From Streptomyces iakyrus (GTDB lineage Bacteria > Actinomycetota > Actinomycetes > Streptomycetales > Streptomycetaceae), in contig NZ_JNXI01000018.1 of NCBI RefSeq assembly GCF_000717055.1, positions 98,218-162,217 on the forward strand: a stretch of 64,000 nucleotides of DNA, in the 5' to 3' direction. This document shows, in pieces, positions 1-7,891 of the stretch. The position numbers were made by a program, and so were the translations under genes. The notes under the pieces were generated by a model. That model ran no database searches. It worked only from the letters and a program-made list of their open reading frames with translations, and was not told where the DNA came from. Every line of letters begins with the position of its first letter. Position 1 is the first letter of the stretch.

Positions 1-2
1 TC

Positions 3-1142
3 GCCCGGCAGGGCGTGGCCCAGCGGCGCGCGGAGGCCGCCGTCGCGCTGGAGAAGCTGAAGCCCGGTGACGTCATCCACGTGCCCACCGGCAAGTACGC
101 GGGCCTGGCGCTGGTGCTGGACCCGGGGCTGCCGGCGGGCCGGTCGAACGGCCACCGCGGCTTCGATCACCACGACGGCCCCCGTCCGCTGGTGCTGACC
201 GCGGAGCGGCAGGTGAAGCGACTGGCGTCCATGGACTTCCCGGTGCCGGTCGAGCCGCTGGAGCGGATGCGGATCCCCAAGTCCTTCAACCCGCGCTCCC
301 CGCAGTCCCGTCGGGACCTCGCCTCGGCGCTGCGCACCAAGGCCGGGCACATCCCCGCCGAGCGGCACCGCAAGCAGCGCTCCCAGGCCGCCGACGACCG
401 GGAGATCGCCCGGCTGCGGACGGCGCTGCGCGCGCACCCCTGCCACGGCTGCAACGACCGTGAGGACCACGCCCGTTGGGCCGAGCGGTACCACCGGCTG
501 CTCCGCGACACCTCGCAGCTGGAGCGGCGGATCGAGGGCCGTACGAACACGATCGCCCGGACGTTCGACCGCATCGTGGCGCTGCTGACCGAGCTGGACT
601 ATCTGCGCGCCGACGAGGTCACCGAGCACGGCAAGCGGCTCGCGCGGCTCTACGGCGAGCTGGACCTGCTCGCCAGCGAGTGTCTGCGCGAGGGTGTCTG
701 GGAGGGTCTCGGCCCGGCCGAACTGGCCGCGTGCGTCTCGGCGTTGGTGTACGAGTCGCGGGTCGCGGACGACGCGATGGCTCCGAAGGTGCCGTCCGGC
801 AAGGCCAAGGCCGCGCTGGGCGAGATGGTGCGGATCTGGGGGCGGCTGGACGCGCTGGAGGAGGAGTTCCGGATCACCCAGACCGAGGGGGTCGGGCAGC
901 GTGAGCCCGACCTCGGCTTCGCCTGGGCCGCGTACGAGTGGGCCTCCGGGAAGGGGCTCGACGAGGTGCTGCGCGAGGCGGAGATGCCGGCGGGGGACTT
1001 TGTGCGGTGGTGCAAGCAGGTCATCGATGTGCTGGGGCAGATCGCGGCGGCGGCTCCGCAGGGGTCCTCTGTGGTGAAGAACGCGCGTAAGGCCGTTGAT
1101 CTGCTGCTGCGGGGAGTGGTCGCCTACTCGTCGGTGGGGTGA
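3..1142 (+). CDS. DEAD/DEAH-box RNA helicase, C-terminal part (partial)
   Basis: The window opens inside this gene; the frame is open from base 3 to the TGA ending at 1142, about 379 codons. The visible part lacks the ATPase motifs, which lie upstream. It shows a small beta-barrel-like stretch (GDVIHVPTGKYAGLALVL), then a helical region ending in a DSHCT-type domain (LDYLRADEVTEHGKRLARLYGELDLLASECLREG followed by the LxPAELAACVSALVYESR signature). That combination is typical of Ski2/Mtr4-like helicases of actinobacteria, which are thought to act in RNA turnover. The gene is followed by a short intergenic repeat and a hairpin terminator, so it ends its own transcription unit. Family assignment is good; substrate is unknown. 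Confidence 0.85.
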   Translation, partial: ARQGVAQRRAEAAVALEKLKPGDVIHVPTGKYAGLALVLDPGLPAGRSNGHRGFDHHDGPRPLVLTAERQVKRLASMDFPVPVEPLERMRIPKSFNPRSPQSRRDLASALRTKAGHIPAERHRKQRSQAADDREIARLRTALRAHPCHGCNDREDHARWAERYHRLLRDTSQLERRIEGRTNTIARTFDRIVALLTELDYLRADEVTEHGKRLARLYGELDLLASECLREGVWEGLGPAELAACVSALVYESRVADDAMAPKVPSGKAKAALGEMVRIWGRLDALEEEFRITQTEGVGQREPDLGFAWAAYEWASGKGLDEVLREAEMPAGDFVRWCKQVIDVLGQIAAAAPQGSSVVKNARKAVDLLLRGVVAYSSVG

Positions 1143-1183
1143 TCGTCGCTGCGCGGGTGTCGGTTCGTCGTGGTTGCTCGCGC

Positions 1184-1205
1184 TCGCGCAGTTCCCCGCG
1201 CCCCT
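1184..1205 (+). repeat. 22-bp Streptomyces intergenic repeat, copy 1
   Basis: A 22-bp sequence beginning TCGCGCAGTT and ending CGCGCCCCT, found identically at 39063-39084 and 56769-56790. All three copies lie a few dozen bases downstream of a stop codon on the same strand. The preceding TTCGTCGTGG is also partly shared with the second copy. Confidence 0.85.
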
Positions 1206-1224
1206 TGAGGGCGTTGTACGGAAG

Positions 1225-1254
1225 CCCATTCACCCGTCACGGTGAGTGGGTTTT
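1225..1254 (+). terminator. Intrinsic terminator after the helicase gene
   Basis: Stem CCCATTCACC (1225-1234) pairs with GGTGAGTGGG (1241-1250) with one T-G wobble, a 6-base loop, and a TTTT tail at 1251-1254. The T tail is unusual for this GC-rich genome and supports a true rho-independent terminator. Confidence 0.75.
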
Positions 1255-1520
1255 CGTATGCCCGTTCGCGGCTACGTACAGTATTCGAACGATGTCGCAG
1301 CGTGTAACCGACTGAGCGTACTATCCCTTCGCGTCCGGTTTCCGGCAGTTGCTGAATATGACACAGCGATGATCCGGTCGGACTAAGCTCGCCCGCAGCG
1401 CACCGGCTTGAGATGAATTCGTGCGCTTGTTCCCCAATGTGTGGAAGATCCCGACAGCTTCATGACATACCCCCCTGCACGTCCTTCCGAACCTCAGTCG
1501 ACCCCTGTCAGAAGGCCCAC
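1255..1520 (+). other. Intergenic region upstream of the conservon
   Basis: About 266 bases without a convincing gene, clearly more AT-rich than the flanking genes. It should hold the conservon promoter; TACTAT at about 1319-1324 is a possible -10 but no good -35 was seen. An in-frame ATG at 1413 exists but lacks a Shine-Dalgarno and would add a non-conserved extension to CvnA. Confidence 0.5.
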
Positions 1521-3164
1521 ATGGTGAGTGTTCAATCCCCTCCCGGTCGCCGTGAACTTCCCTACGCGCGCGTGCTGTTGCTGCCGGCCATAGTCATGGC
1601 CGCGGCGACCGGGGCCGCCGTCGCCCTGGTGACGGAGCCGGCCCGGGGCGCCGTCGGCTGGTGCGGCGGCATCGCCACGGCACTCGTGCTCGCGACGGCG
1701 GCCGAGGCGGTGCGCCGCGGCCGTGCGCTGCGCAACCAGCGTGCGGAGCACGCCCGGCACACCGAGCATCTGGAACAGCGGATCGCCGCCCACGAGAACG
1801 AACTGGTCCGCTTCTCCAGGGAGATCGTGCCCGCTTCGCTCGATCTGCTGCGCACCGGAGAATCGCCCAGGGAGGTGATCCGCAAACTCGGCCTGGCCAG
1901 TCCCGTGTTCCGAAACCTCCCCGCCCCGCAGGCCGAGACGCTGCTGACGGTCCTCAAGATCGTCGACCGCGAAGTGACCATGCGCGACGCCGCCGCGCGC
2001 TCCTTCGTCAGTGTCGCCCGCCGCGTCCAGGCGATCATCCACCAGCAGGCCGAGGAACTCCGGGAGATGGAGGAGGACCACGGCCGCAACCCGGAGGTCT
2101 TCGACGACCTGCTGCGCATCGACCACGGCAACGCCCTGATCGGCCGCCTGGCCGACTCCGTCTCCGTCCTCGGCGGCGGCCGCCCCGGCCGGCAGTGGCC
2201 CCAGCCGGTGTCCCTCTACAGCACCCTGCGCGGCGCCATGTCCCGCATCCTGGAATACCGGCGCATCCAGCTGTCCTCCATCGCCAAGGTCAGCGTCAAG
2301 GGCATCTACGTCGAGCCCGTCATCCACGCCGCCGCCGAACTCCTCGACAACGCCACGCGCTACTCGCCGCCGCAGACCAAGGTGCACGTCACCGCCACCG
2401 AGGTGCAGACCGGCGTCTGCATCGAGATCGAGGACGGCGGCGTCAACCTCAACGAGGAGGCCCGCGCCCGGATCGAGGGCATGCTGGAGGCCGCCAAGGC
2501 CGGCATCGACCTCCAGGACATCGGCGAGCACCCGCGCCTCGGCCTCGCCGTCGTGGGCCGCCTCTGCACGGCGTACAACATGCAGGTCTCGCTGCGCGCC
2601 TCCGCGTACGGCGGCGTCCGGGCCATCCTCATCGTGCCGAGCGAGATGATCACCCACGAGCCCGGTGTCGGACTCGCCCACGGCATCGGCGCCACCGGCA
2701 TCCCCATGACCGTCGGCATCCCCGAGGGCCCGAAGCGCGCCCCCAAGAGGCGCCGCCCCACCAGCCCGAAGATCCCCGCCACGGTCTCCCTGGAGGACGA
2801 CGACGTCCCCGAGGTCACCGAGTGGACGGCGAACGGCCTGCCCCAGCGCCGCAGCCGGGTGAAGATGCCCCTCGCCGAGCGGCTCGCCCAGCAGGCCGCC
2901 AACGAGAAGGCCGACCGGGAGGCCGCCGAGCGCGGCGAGTACAACCCGTGGGCGGCGGCTCAGGAGCCCGAGACCAAGCCCCTGCGCGACATGTCGGCGC
3001 CCGACGCCCCCGGCAAGGGGCTGGAGGCCTTCTGGGAGGGACTCAAGCAGGGGATCGAACCCGGCACCCACCCGACCGACTTCATCCGGAACCCGCACAA
3101 GTACCTGCATCTGATCAACGACCCGGCTCCCACCGAGGCCGACGACGAGGGGGACCTCAAGTGA
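1521..3164 (+). CDS. cvnA: Conservon sensor histidine kinase-like protein CvnA
   Basis: First gene of a five-gene conservon. The start at ATG 1521 is preceded by GAAGG 5 bases upstream; an upstream in-frame ATG at 1413 has no such site. About 547 residues. Two hydrophobic segments near the N-terminus (roughly residues 15-37 and 42-60) anchor it in the membrane. A coiled-coil region follows, then the dimerisation segment with RIDHGNALIGRLADS, and an HATPase_c domain with the N-box ELLDNATRYSPP. The C-terminal 150 residues are Pro/Arg/Glu-rich and probably disordered. Members of this family work with the roadblock, DUF742 and GTPase partners encoded next; whether CvnA autophosphorylates is unclear. 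It overlaps cvnB by GTGA. It resembles RarA/CvnA9 of S. coelicolor because a P450 closes the operon. Confidence 0.88.
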   Translation: MVSVQSPPGRRELPYARVLLLPAIVMAAATGAAVALVTEPARGAVGWCGGIATALVLATAAEAVRRGRALRNQRAEHARHTEHLEQRIAAHENELVRFSREIVPASLDLLRTGESPREVIRKLGLASPVFRNLPAPQAETLLTVLKIVDREVTMRDAAARSFVSVARRVQAIIHQQAEELREMEEDHGRNPEVFDDLLRIDHGNALIGRLADSVSVLGGGRPGRQWPQPVSLYSTLRGAMSRILEYRRIQLSSIAKVSVKGIYVEPVIHAAAELLDNATRYSPPQTKVHVTATEVQTGVCIEIEDGGVNLNEEARARIEGMLEAAKAGIDLQDIGEHPRLGLAVVGRLCTAYNMQVSLRASAYGGVRAILIVPSEMITHEPGVGLAHGIGATGIPMTVGIPEGPKRAPKRRRPTSPKIPATVSLEDDDVPEVTEWTANGLPQRRSRVKMPLAERLAQQAANEKADREAAERGEYNPWAAAQEPETKPLRDMSAPDAPGKGLEAFWEGLKQGIEPGTHPTDFIRNPHKYLHLINDPAPTEADDEGDLK

Positions 3165-3568
3165 TCCAGCAGCGAGGCAACTTCGACTGGATGCTCAAGC
3201 AGCTCGCCGACGGCGTGCCGGGCATCGAGATGATCGTGGTGCTCTCCGCCGACGGTCTGCGCATCGCGCGCTACGGCGGCGAGCCCGATGCGGCCGACCG
3301 GGTCGCCGCGGCCTGCGCCGGCCTGCAGTCCCTCGCAGGCAGCGTCTGCCAGGAACTCACCGTCGGCGACGGCGAGATGAAGCTCGTCATGATCGAGATC
3401 GACCGCGGCTACTTCTACCTGATGTCCGCAGGCGCCAACGCCTTCCTCGCGGTGCTGTCCGACGTGCGGTGCGAACCCGGCCGGATGAGCGCGATGATGC
3501 GCGACCTGGTCGTCCGGATCGGCGGCCATCTCACCAGTCCGCCCCGGCGGAACGGGCAGATCGTATGA
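3161..3568 (+). CDS. cvnB: Conservon roadblock/LC7 domain protein CvnB
   Basis: A 135-residue single-domain protein starting at GTG 3161, overlapping the cvnA stop. It has the roadblock/LC7 pattern: an N-terminal helix (FDWMLKQLADGVPG), a beta strand IEMIVVLSADGLRIA, and a later strand LVMIEIDRGYFYLMSAG. In conservons and in MglA/MglB-like systems such proteins dimerise and regulate a small Ras-like GTPase, here CvnD. Its stop overlaps the cvnC start (ATGA at 3565-3568), implying translational coupling and fixed stoichiometry. Confidence 0.9.
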   Translation: MIQQRGNFDWMLKQLADGVPGIEMIVVLSADGLRIARYGGEPDAADRVAAACAGLQSLAGSVCQELTVGDGEMKLVMIEIDRGYFYLMSAGANAFLAVLSDVRCEPGRMSAMMRDLVVRIGGHLTSPPRRNGQIV

Positions 3569-3963
3569 CGCCTCCGCAACGCCAGAGGCGCGACATCGTC
3601 CCGGAACCGCCCGCGCCCAAGGAGGGCGAGGACAAACCGGGCAACCCGGAGCGGATGTACGTGGTGGCCGGCCCGGACGGTGAACGGGCCGAGCTCGACC
3701 TGGTGACGTTAATCGTGGCGCGTGCCACGGACCCGCCGCCGTCGGCATCTCCCGAGCAGGCGGCGCTGCTCCGACTCTGCGCCGCCCCCTTGTCCGTGGC
3801 CGAGCTGTCGGCCTACCTCCACCTGCCGTTCAGCGCGATGGGCGTGCTGCTCACCGAGTTGCTGACGGCGGAACTGGTACAGGCGCGCGCCCCGATCGTC
3901 CGCAAGGCGCGCTCCGACCGTTCCCTCCTCGAAGCGGTGATGAATGGACTTCAACGGCTCTGA
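3565..3963 (+). CDS. cvnC: Conservon DUF742 protein CvnC, contains a TTA codon
   Basis: A 132-residue DUF742 protein; the C-terminal half has a winged-helix-like pattern (ALLRLCAAPLSVAELSAYLHLPFSAMGVLLTELLTAELVQ). It starts at ATG 3565 overlapping cvnB and runs 20 bases into cvnD. Leucine 49 is encoded by TTA at 3709-3711, in frame with the conserved LVTLIVAR stretch. TTA is the rarest codon in Streptomyces and is read by the bldA tRNA, so synthesis of CvnC, and by coupling perhaps CvnD, may depend on development. Its biochemical role in the conservon complex is not settled. Confidence 0.87.
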   Translation: MTPPQRQRRDIVPEPPAPKEGEDKPGNPERMYVVAGPDGERAELDLVTLIVARATDPPPSASPEQAALLRLCAAPLSVAELSAYLHLPFSAMGVLLTELLTAELVQARAPIVRKARSDRSLLEAVMNGLQRL

Positions 3964-4564
3964 CACCATCCCGGGCCCCCGGACCGAGGACCAGCTGCCC
4001 CACACGGCACAGGCCGCGGCCAAGATCGTGATCGTGGGCGGCTTCGGCGTCGGCAAGACGACCATGGTCGGGTCGGTCAGCGAGATCACACCGCTGACCA
4101 CCGAGGAGACCATGACGCAGGCCGGCATCGGTGTCGACGACAACTTCGGCTCCGCGTCCAAGACGGCCACCACCGTCGCCATGGACTTCGGCCGGATCAG
4201 CATCACCGACCAGCTGGTGCTGTATCTCTTCGGCACGCCCGGCCAGCAGCGTTTCTGGTTCCTGTGGAACGGCCTCTTCGAGGGCGCGCTGGGAGCGGTG
4301 GTGCTGGTCGACACCCGGCGGCTTGAGGTCAGCTTCGACGTCATGGGACGGCTGGAGGAGCGCGGCGTGCCGTTCGTGGTCGCCATCAACTCCTTCCCTG
4401 ACGCCCCTCGTTACGACATCGAGGAGCTGCGCACGGCCCTCGACCTCACGCCGGACATCCCGATCATCGAGTGCGACGCGCGGCGGCGGGCCTCCAGCCG
4501 CGACGTCCTGATGACCCTCATGCGCTTCCTGCACTCGCTCGCCATGACGGGCTCGCTCACCTGA
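3944..4564 (+). CDS. cvnD: Conservon small Ras-like GTPase CvnD
   Basis: A 206-residue GTPase starting at ATG 3944 inside the end of cvnC. P-loop GGFGVGKT at residues 32-39, switch II/G3-like FGTPGQQRFWFLW, and VVLVDTRR after it. The G4 position reads AINSF rather than NKxD, as is usual in this ATP/GTP-binding conservon family, so base specificity may be relaxed. It is expected to be controlled by the roadblock partner CvnB at the membrane kinase CvnA. Confidence 0.9.
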   Translation: MDFNGSDTIPGPRTEDQLPHTAQAAAKIVIVGGFGVGKTTMVGSVSEITPLTTEETMTQAGIGVDDNFGSASKTATTVAMDFGRISITDQLVLYLFGTPGQQRFWFLWNGLFEGALGAVVLVDTRRLEVSFDVMGRLEERGVPFVVAINSFPDAPRYDIEELRTALDLTPDIPIIECDARRRASSRDVLMTLMRFLHSLAMTGSLT

Positions 4565-4629
4565 CCCGCATCACCCGGCCCACATCTTCCCCCCAGACCT
4601 GGAACCACCTCAGTTTCGGAGCGATCACT

Positions 4630-6171
4630 GTGACGCCTGAATCCCACGCCCCGACCGGTACGGACGAAGACCTCCGGCCCGGCCCGCCCCCCGGCTGCCC
4701 CGCGCACGGCCTCGGGCCCGGGGGGCTGCACCGGCTGCACGAGGCGGAGGACCTGGGAGCGCTGTACGAGCAACTGCGGGACCAGCACGGTCCCGTGGCG
4801 CCCGTGCTGCTCCACGACGACGTGCCGATGTGGATCGTCCTCGGCCACGCCGAGAACCTGCACATGGTGCGCTCGCCCTCGCAGTTCTGCCGGGACAGCC
4901 GTATCTGGAACCCGCTCAGGGAGGGCCTCGTCAAGCCCGACCACCCGCTGATGCCGCACATCGCCTGGCAGCCCATCGCCTCACACGCCGAGGGCGACGA
5001 GCACAAGCGGCTGCGCGGCGCGGTCATGGGCGCCATCTCCACCATCGACTTCCGCAGCCTGCGCCGCTACATCAACCGCAGCACGCAGGCGATCGTCAAC
5101 CGGTTCTGCGAGGCGGGCGAGGCGGACCTCGTCGGCCAGTTCACCGAGCACCTGCCGATGGCCGTCATGTGCGAGATCCTCGGCATGCCCGACGAGTACA
5201 GCGACCGGCTCGTCGAGGCCGCCCGCGACGCCCTCAAGGGCACCGAGACCTCGCTCGCCAGCCACTCCTACGTCATGGACGCCCTGAGCCGGCTCACCGC
5301 CACCCGCCGCGCCCGGCCGGAGGAGGACCTCGCCAGCTACCTGATCACCCACCCGGCCCGGCTCACCGACGACGAGGTCAGGGAGCACCTGCGGCTGGTG
5401 CTCTTCGCCGCCTACGAGGCCACCACCAACCTGCTCTCCAACGTGCTGCTCACGGTGCTGATCGACCCGCGCTTCCGCGCCCAGCTCAACGGCGGCCAGA
5501 TGACGGTGCCGGAGGCGGTGGAGCAGTCCCTGTGGAACGAACCGCCGTTCAGCACGGTCTTCGCCTACTTCGCCAAGCAGGAGACCGAGCTGGGCGGGCA
5601 GCGCATCCGCCGGGGCGACGGGCTGCTCTTCGCGCCGCTGCCGGCCAACGTCGACCCTCGGGTGCGGCCGGACCTGAAGGCCAGCATGCAGGGCAACCGC
5701 TCCCACCTGGCCTTCGGCGGCGGACCGCACGAGTGCCCCGGGCAGGACATCGGCCGTTCTATCGCCGACGTCGGCGTCGACGCGCTGCTGATGCGGCTGC
5801 CCGACGTCGAACTCGACTGCGACGAGGAGGAGTTGCGCTGGACGGCGTCCATCGCCTCCCGGCACCTGGTGGAACTGCCGGTGCAGTTCGCGCCCAAGCC
5901 GCCGCAGGACGTGCAGGAGGTGCCGAACCACAAGCCGGTCGCCGCGCAGCGCTCGGACTGGCAGATCGGCATCGCGCAGCCGCAGCCGCAGCCGCAGCCG
6001 CAGCCGCAGGCGGCACCGGCCGCCGCACAGCCCCAGCCCGCCGTCGCGCAGCCGCAGCCGGCCCCGGTCCCGCCCCAGCCGGTGCCGGGGACGCCGCAGC
6101 CCGCCCTCGCGGAACCGCCCCGTCGCAAGGGCGTCTGGCAGCGCTTGTTGAGCTGGTGGCGCGGCTACTGA
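4630..6171 (+). CDS. cvnE: Conservon cytochrome P450 (CYP157-like, lacks ExxR)
   Basis: About 513 residues from GTG 4630. The haem-binding motif FGGGPHECPGQD is intact (Cys369) and the I-helix reads FAAYEATTN (residues 259-267). The K-helix position that should carry ExxR reads EQSLW (E298-W302) followed by NEPP, so the otherwise near-universal Glu-Arg pair is missing. This is the known peculiarity of the CYP157 family, including CYP157C1 of the S. coelicolor cvn9 conservon. After the P450 fold ends near residue 425 comes a tail of about 85 residues with (QP)n repeats and a C-terminal RRKGVWQRLLSWWRGY, a basic-aromatic amphipathic helix. The substrate is unknown. The 3' end overlaps the convergent pseudouridine synthase gene by 7 bases. 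Confidence 0.9.
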   Translation: MTPESHAPTGTDEDLRPGPPPGCPAHGLGPGGLHRLHEAEDLGALYEQLRDQHGPVAPVLLHDDVPMWIVLGHAENLHMVRSPSQFCRDSRIWNPLREGLVKPDHPLMPHIAWQPIASHAEGDEHKRLRGAVMGAISTIDFRSLRRYINRSTQAIVNRFCEAGEADLVGQFTEHLPMAVMCEILGMPDEYSDRLVEAARDALKGTETSLASHSYVMDALSRLTATRRARPEEDLASYLITHPARLTDDEVREHLRLVLFAAYEATTNLLSNVLLTVLIDPRFRAQLNGGQMTVPEAVEQSLWNEPPFSTVFAYFAKQETELGGQRIRRGDGLLFAPLPANVDPRVRPDLKASMQGNRSHLAFGGGPHECPGQDIGRSIADVGVDALLMRLPDVELDCDEEELRWTASIASRHLVELPVQFAPKPPQDVQEVPNHKPVAAQRSDWQIGIAQPQPQPQPQPQAAPAAAQPQPAVAQPQPAPVPPQPVPGTPQPALAEPPRRKGVWQRLLSWWRGY

Positions 6172-7157
6172 CCGGCTGACGGGCCGTCGTCCGTCCCGGC
6201 GGCCCACCGGGCGTGGCACGCCCAGGCCGCGAGCACCCGGCCGCTGCGGAACCGGTGCTCCTCGCCCGTGACCGGGTCGGTGAACTCCAGCGACCGCGCG
6301 AGCAGTTGGAGCGGTCGGCGGAAGTCACCGGCCGGCACGGGGGCGGTCACCTCCGGGTAGAGCGGGTCGCCGAGGATCGGCAGGCCGAGCGCGGCCATGT
6401 GGACACGCAGCTGGTGCGTCTGGCCGGTGGCGGGCGTGAGCCGGTACCGGGCGAGTCCGCCGGGCTCCCCGGGCCGGTCGCGGTGTTCGACGAGTTCGAC
6501 ACGGCTCACGGCGTTGGGCTCGCCCGGGACCTCCCGGGCGGTGAGCACCCCCCGCTCCTTCACGATCCGGCTGCGCACGGTCCGGGGCAGGGGGAGTGCG
6601 GGGTCGTACGGGGCGACGGCCTCGTACTCCTTGCGGACCCGGCGGTCACGGAACAGCGTCTGGTACGCGCCGCGCTCCTCGGGGCGGACGGTGAACAGCA
6701 CGAGTCCCGCGGTGAGCCGGTCCAGGCGGTGCGCAGCGGTGAGCGCCGGGAGGTCCAGCTCGCGGCGGAGCCGGGCCAGCGCGGTCTCGGCGACATGACT
6801 GCCGCGCGGGGTGGTGGCGAGGAAGTGCGGCTTGTCGGCGACGACGACGTGCTCGTCCCGGTGCACCACCTCCAGCGGGAAGGGCACCGGCACCTCGTCG
6901 GGCAGGTCCCGGTGGAACCACACGAACAGCCCGGGCACGTAGGGGGCGTCCGCGGCGACGGGCCGCCCGTCCGCCCCGACGATCCGGCCCGTGTCGAACA
7001 TGCCGTCGACGACCCCGGCACCCGCGCCGGAGAGCCGCTCCACGAGGTGCTCGCGCACCGTCCTCCAGGTCCCGGCGGCGGGCAGCCGCACCCGCACCGG
7101 GTCCACGCCGTGGCGCTGCGGCAGAGGAGAGGGCGGGGTGTGGCTCTTGCGTCGCAT
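6165..7157 (-). CDS. RluA-family RNA pseudouridine synthase
   Basis: A 330-residue protein with the RluA catalytic motif HRLDRLTAGLVLF, whose Asp is the nucleophile that isomerises uridine in rRNA or tRNA. The C-terminal motif LTPATGQTHQLRVHMAALGLPILGDPLYP matches the family. The N-terminus (RLPAAGTWRTVREHLVERLS) is shorter than a full S4 domain. Target site cannot be deduced. It is convergent with the conservon and not in an operon with a visible partner. Confidence 0.88.
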   Translation of the reverse strand: MRRKSHTPPSPLPQRHGVDPVRVRLPAAGTWRTVREHLVERLSGAGAGVVDGMFDTGRIVGADGRPVAADAPYVPGLFVWFHRDLPDEVPVPFPLEVVHRDEHVVVADKPHFLATTPRGSHVAETALARLRRELDLPALTAAHRLDRLTAGLVLFTVRPEERGAYQTLFRDRRVRKEYEAVAPYDPALPLPRTVRSRIVKERGVLTAREVPGEPNAVSRVELVEHRDRPGEPGGLARYRLTPATGQTHQLRVHMAALGLPILGDPLYPEVTAPVPAGDFRRPLQLLARSLEFTDPVTGEEHRFRSGRVLAAWACHARWAAGTDDGPSAGQ

Positions 7158-7237
7158 CGCGGCCCAGCGTACGAGGCCGGTGAGCCAGGGCGGAAAACCG
7201 GTGGGAGAGCCCGGCCCGGCCTTGTCAGGATGCGGGA

Positions 7238-7849
7238 ATGCCGTTCCTCATCAGCCCGGTCCTGACCGCCGGGACGCTCGCAAGCCGGCCCCAGCCCGCA
7301 CTCCCCGCCGACGGCGGGCTCCTGCTGCGGCCCTGGCGGGCCGGGGACGCCCCCGCGGTGTACGAGGTGTTCCAGGACCCCCTGATGCACCAGTGGCACG
7401 CCCGGTCCGCCGACTCCGTGGACGAGGTCGGTGACTGGTTCCGTGAGTGGCAGCAGGCGTGGGACGACGAGCGGGAGGCGCACTGGGCCGTGGCCGACGC
7501 GGGCTCCGACGCGCTGCTGGGCCGGGTAGCGCTGCGTGAGCTGCGGCTTCACGACGGGACGGCGGAGGTGGCGTACTGGACCGTCCCGGCGGCCCGCGGC
7601 CGGCGTATCGCCGCCCGGGCCACGACCGCGCTCACCCACTGGGCCCTCGACGAGGCCGGCTTCCACCGGCTGGAACTGCTGCACGCCGTGCGCAACGAGG
7701 CCTCGTGTCGCGTCGCCACCCGAACCGGCTTCGCCCTGGAGGGCACCAAGCGCAGTGCGGTCCTGCAACCGGACGGATGGCACGACATGCATCTGCACGC
7801 GCGGCTCGGCTCCCGCGCACGCCTCCCCTGTGAGCACGTGAGCAGGTGA
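7238..7849 (+). CDS. GNAT-family (RimJ-like) N-acetyltransferase
   Basis: A 203-residue protein beginning at ATG 7238. It shows the RimJ/RimL pattern: LLLRPWRAGDAPAVYEVFQDP near the N-terminus, VAYWTVPAARGRRIAARATTALTHWALDEAGFHRLELLHAVRNEASCRVATRTGFALEG in the acetyl-CoA-binding half. Such enzymes acetylate protein N-termini or small amines; the substrate is not predictable here. Its stop codon lies inside a long perfect hairpin that separates it from the convergent reductase gene. Confidence 0.85.
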   Translation: MPFLISPVLTAGTLASRPQPALPADGGLLLRPWRAGDAPAVYEVFQDPLMHQWHARSADSVDEVGDWFREWQQAWDDEREAHWAVADAGSDALLGRVALRELRLHDGTAEVAYWTVPAARGRRIAARATTALTHWALDEAGFHRLELLHAVRNEASCRVATRTGFALEGTKRSAVLQPDGWHDMHLHARLGSRARLPCEHVSR

Positions 7850-7878
7850 GCACGAGGGCACGTGCTCACCTGCTCACG
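7837..7878. terminator. Long perfect bidirectional hairpin
   Basis: An 18-bp perfect stem (7837-7854 with 7861-7878; arm GTGAGCAGGTGAGCACG plus one C-G pair) closes a 6-base loop AGGGCA. It contains the acetyltransferase stop codon (7847-7849) and lies 14 bases past the convergent reductase stop. It likely terminates transcription in both directions. Confidence 0.8.
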
Positions 7879-7891
7879 CGAGGAGAAGTCC

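Noticed and set aside
1494..3110. 538-codon minus-strand open frame opposite cvnA
   Set aside because: High-GC antisense shadow; the plus strand has a conserved kinase with correct start and couplings.
1661..3160. Long N-terminal extension in frame with cvnB
   Set aside because: Arg/Pro-rich shadow of cvnA; the roadblock domain starts at GTG 3161 with stop/start overlap.
5985..6075. CAGCCG repeats at the end of the P450 considered as a frameshift artefact
   Set aside because: The frame continues beyond the repeats into a coherent amphipathic C-terminus and stops where the neighbouring gene ends.
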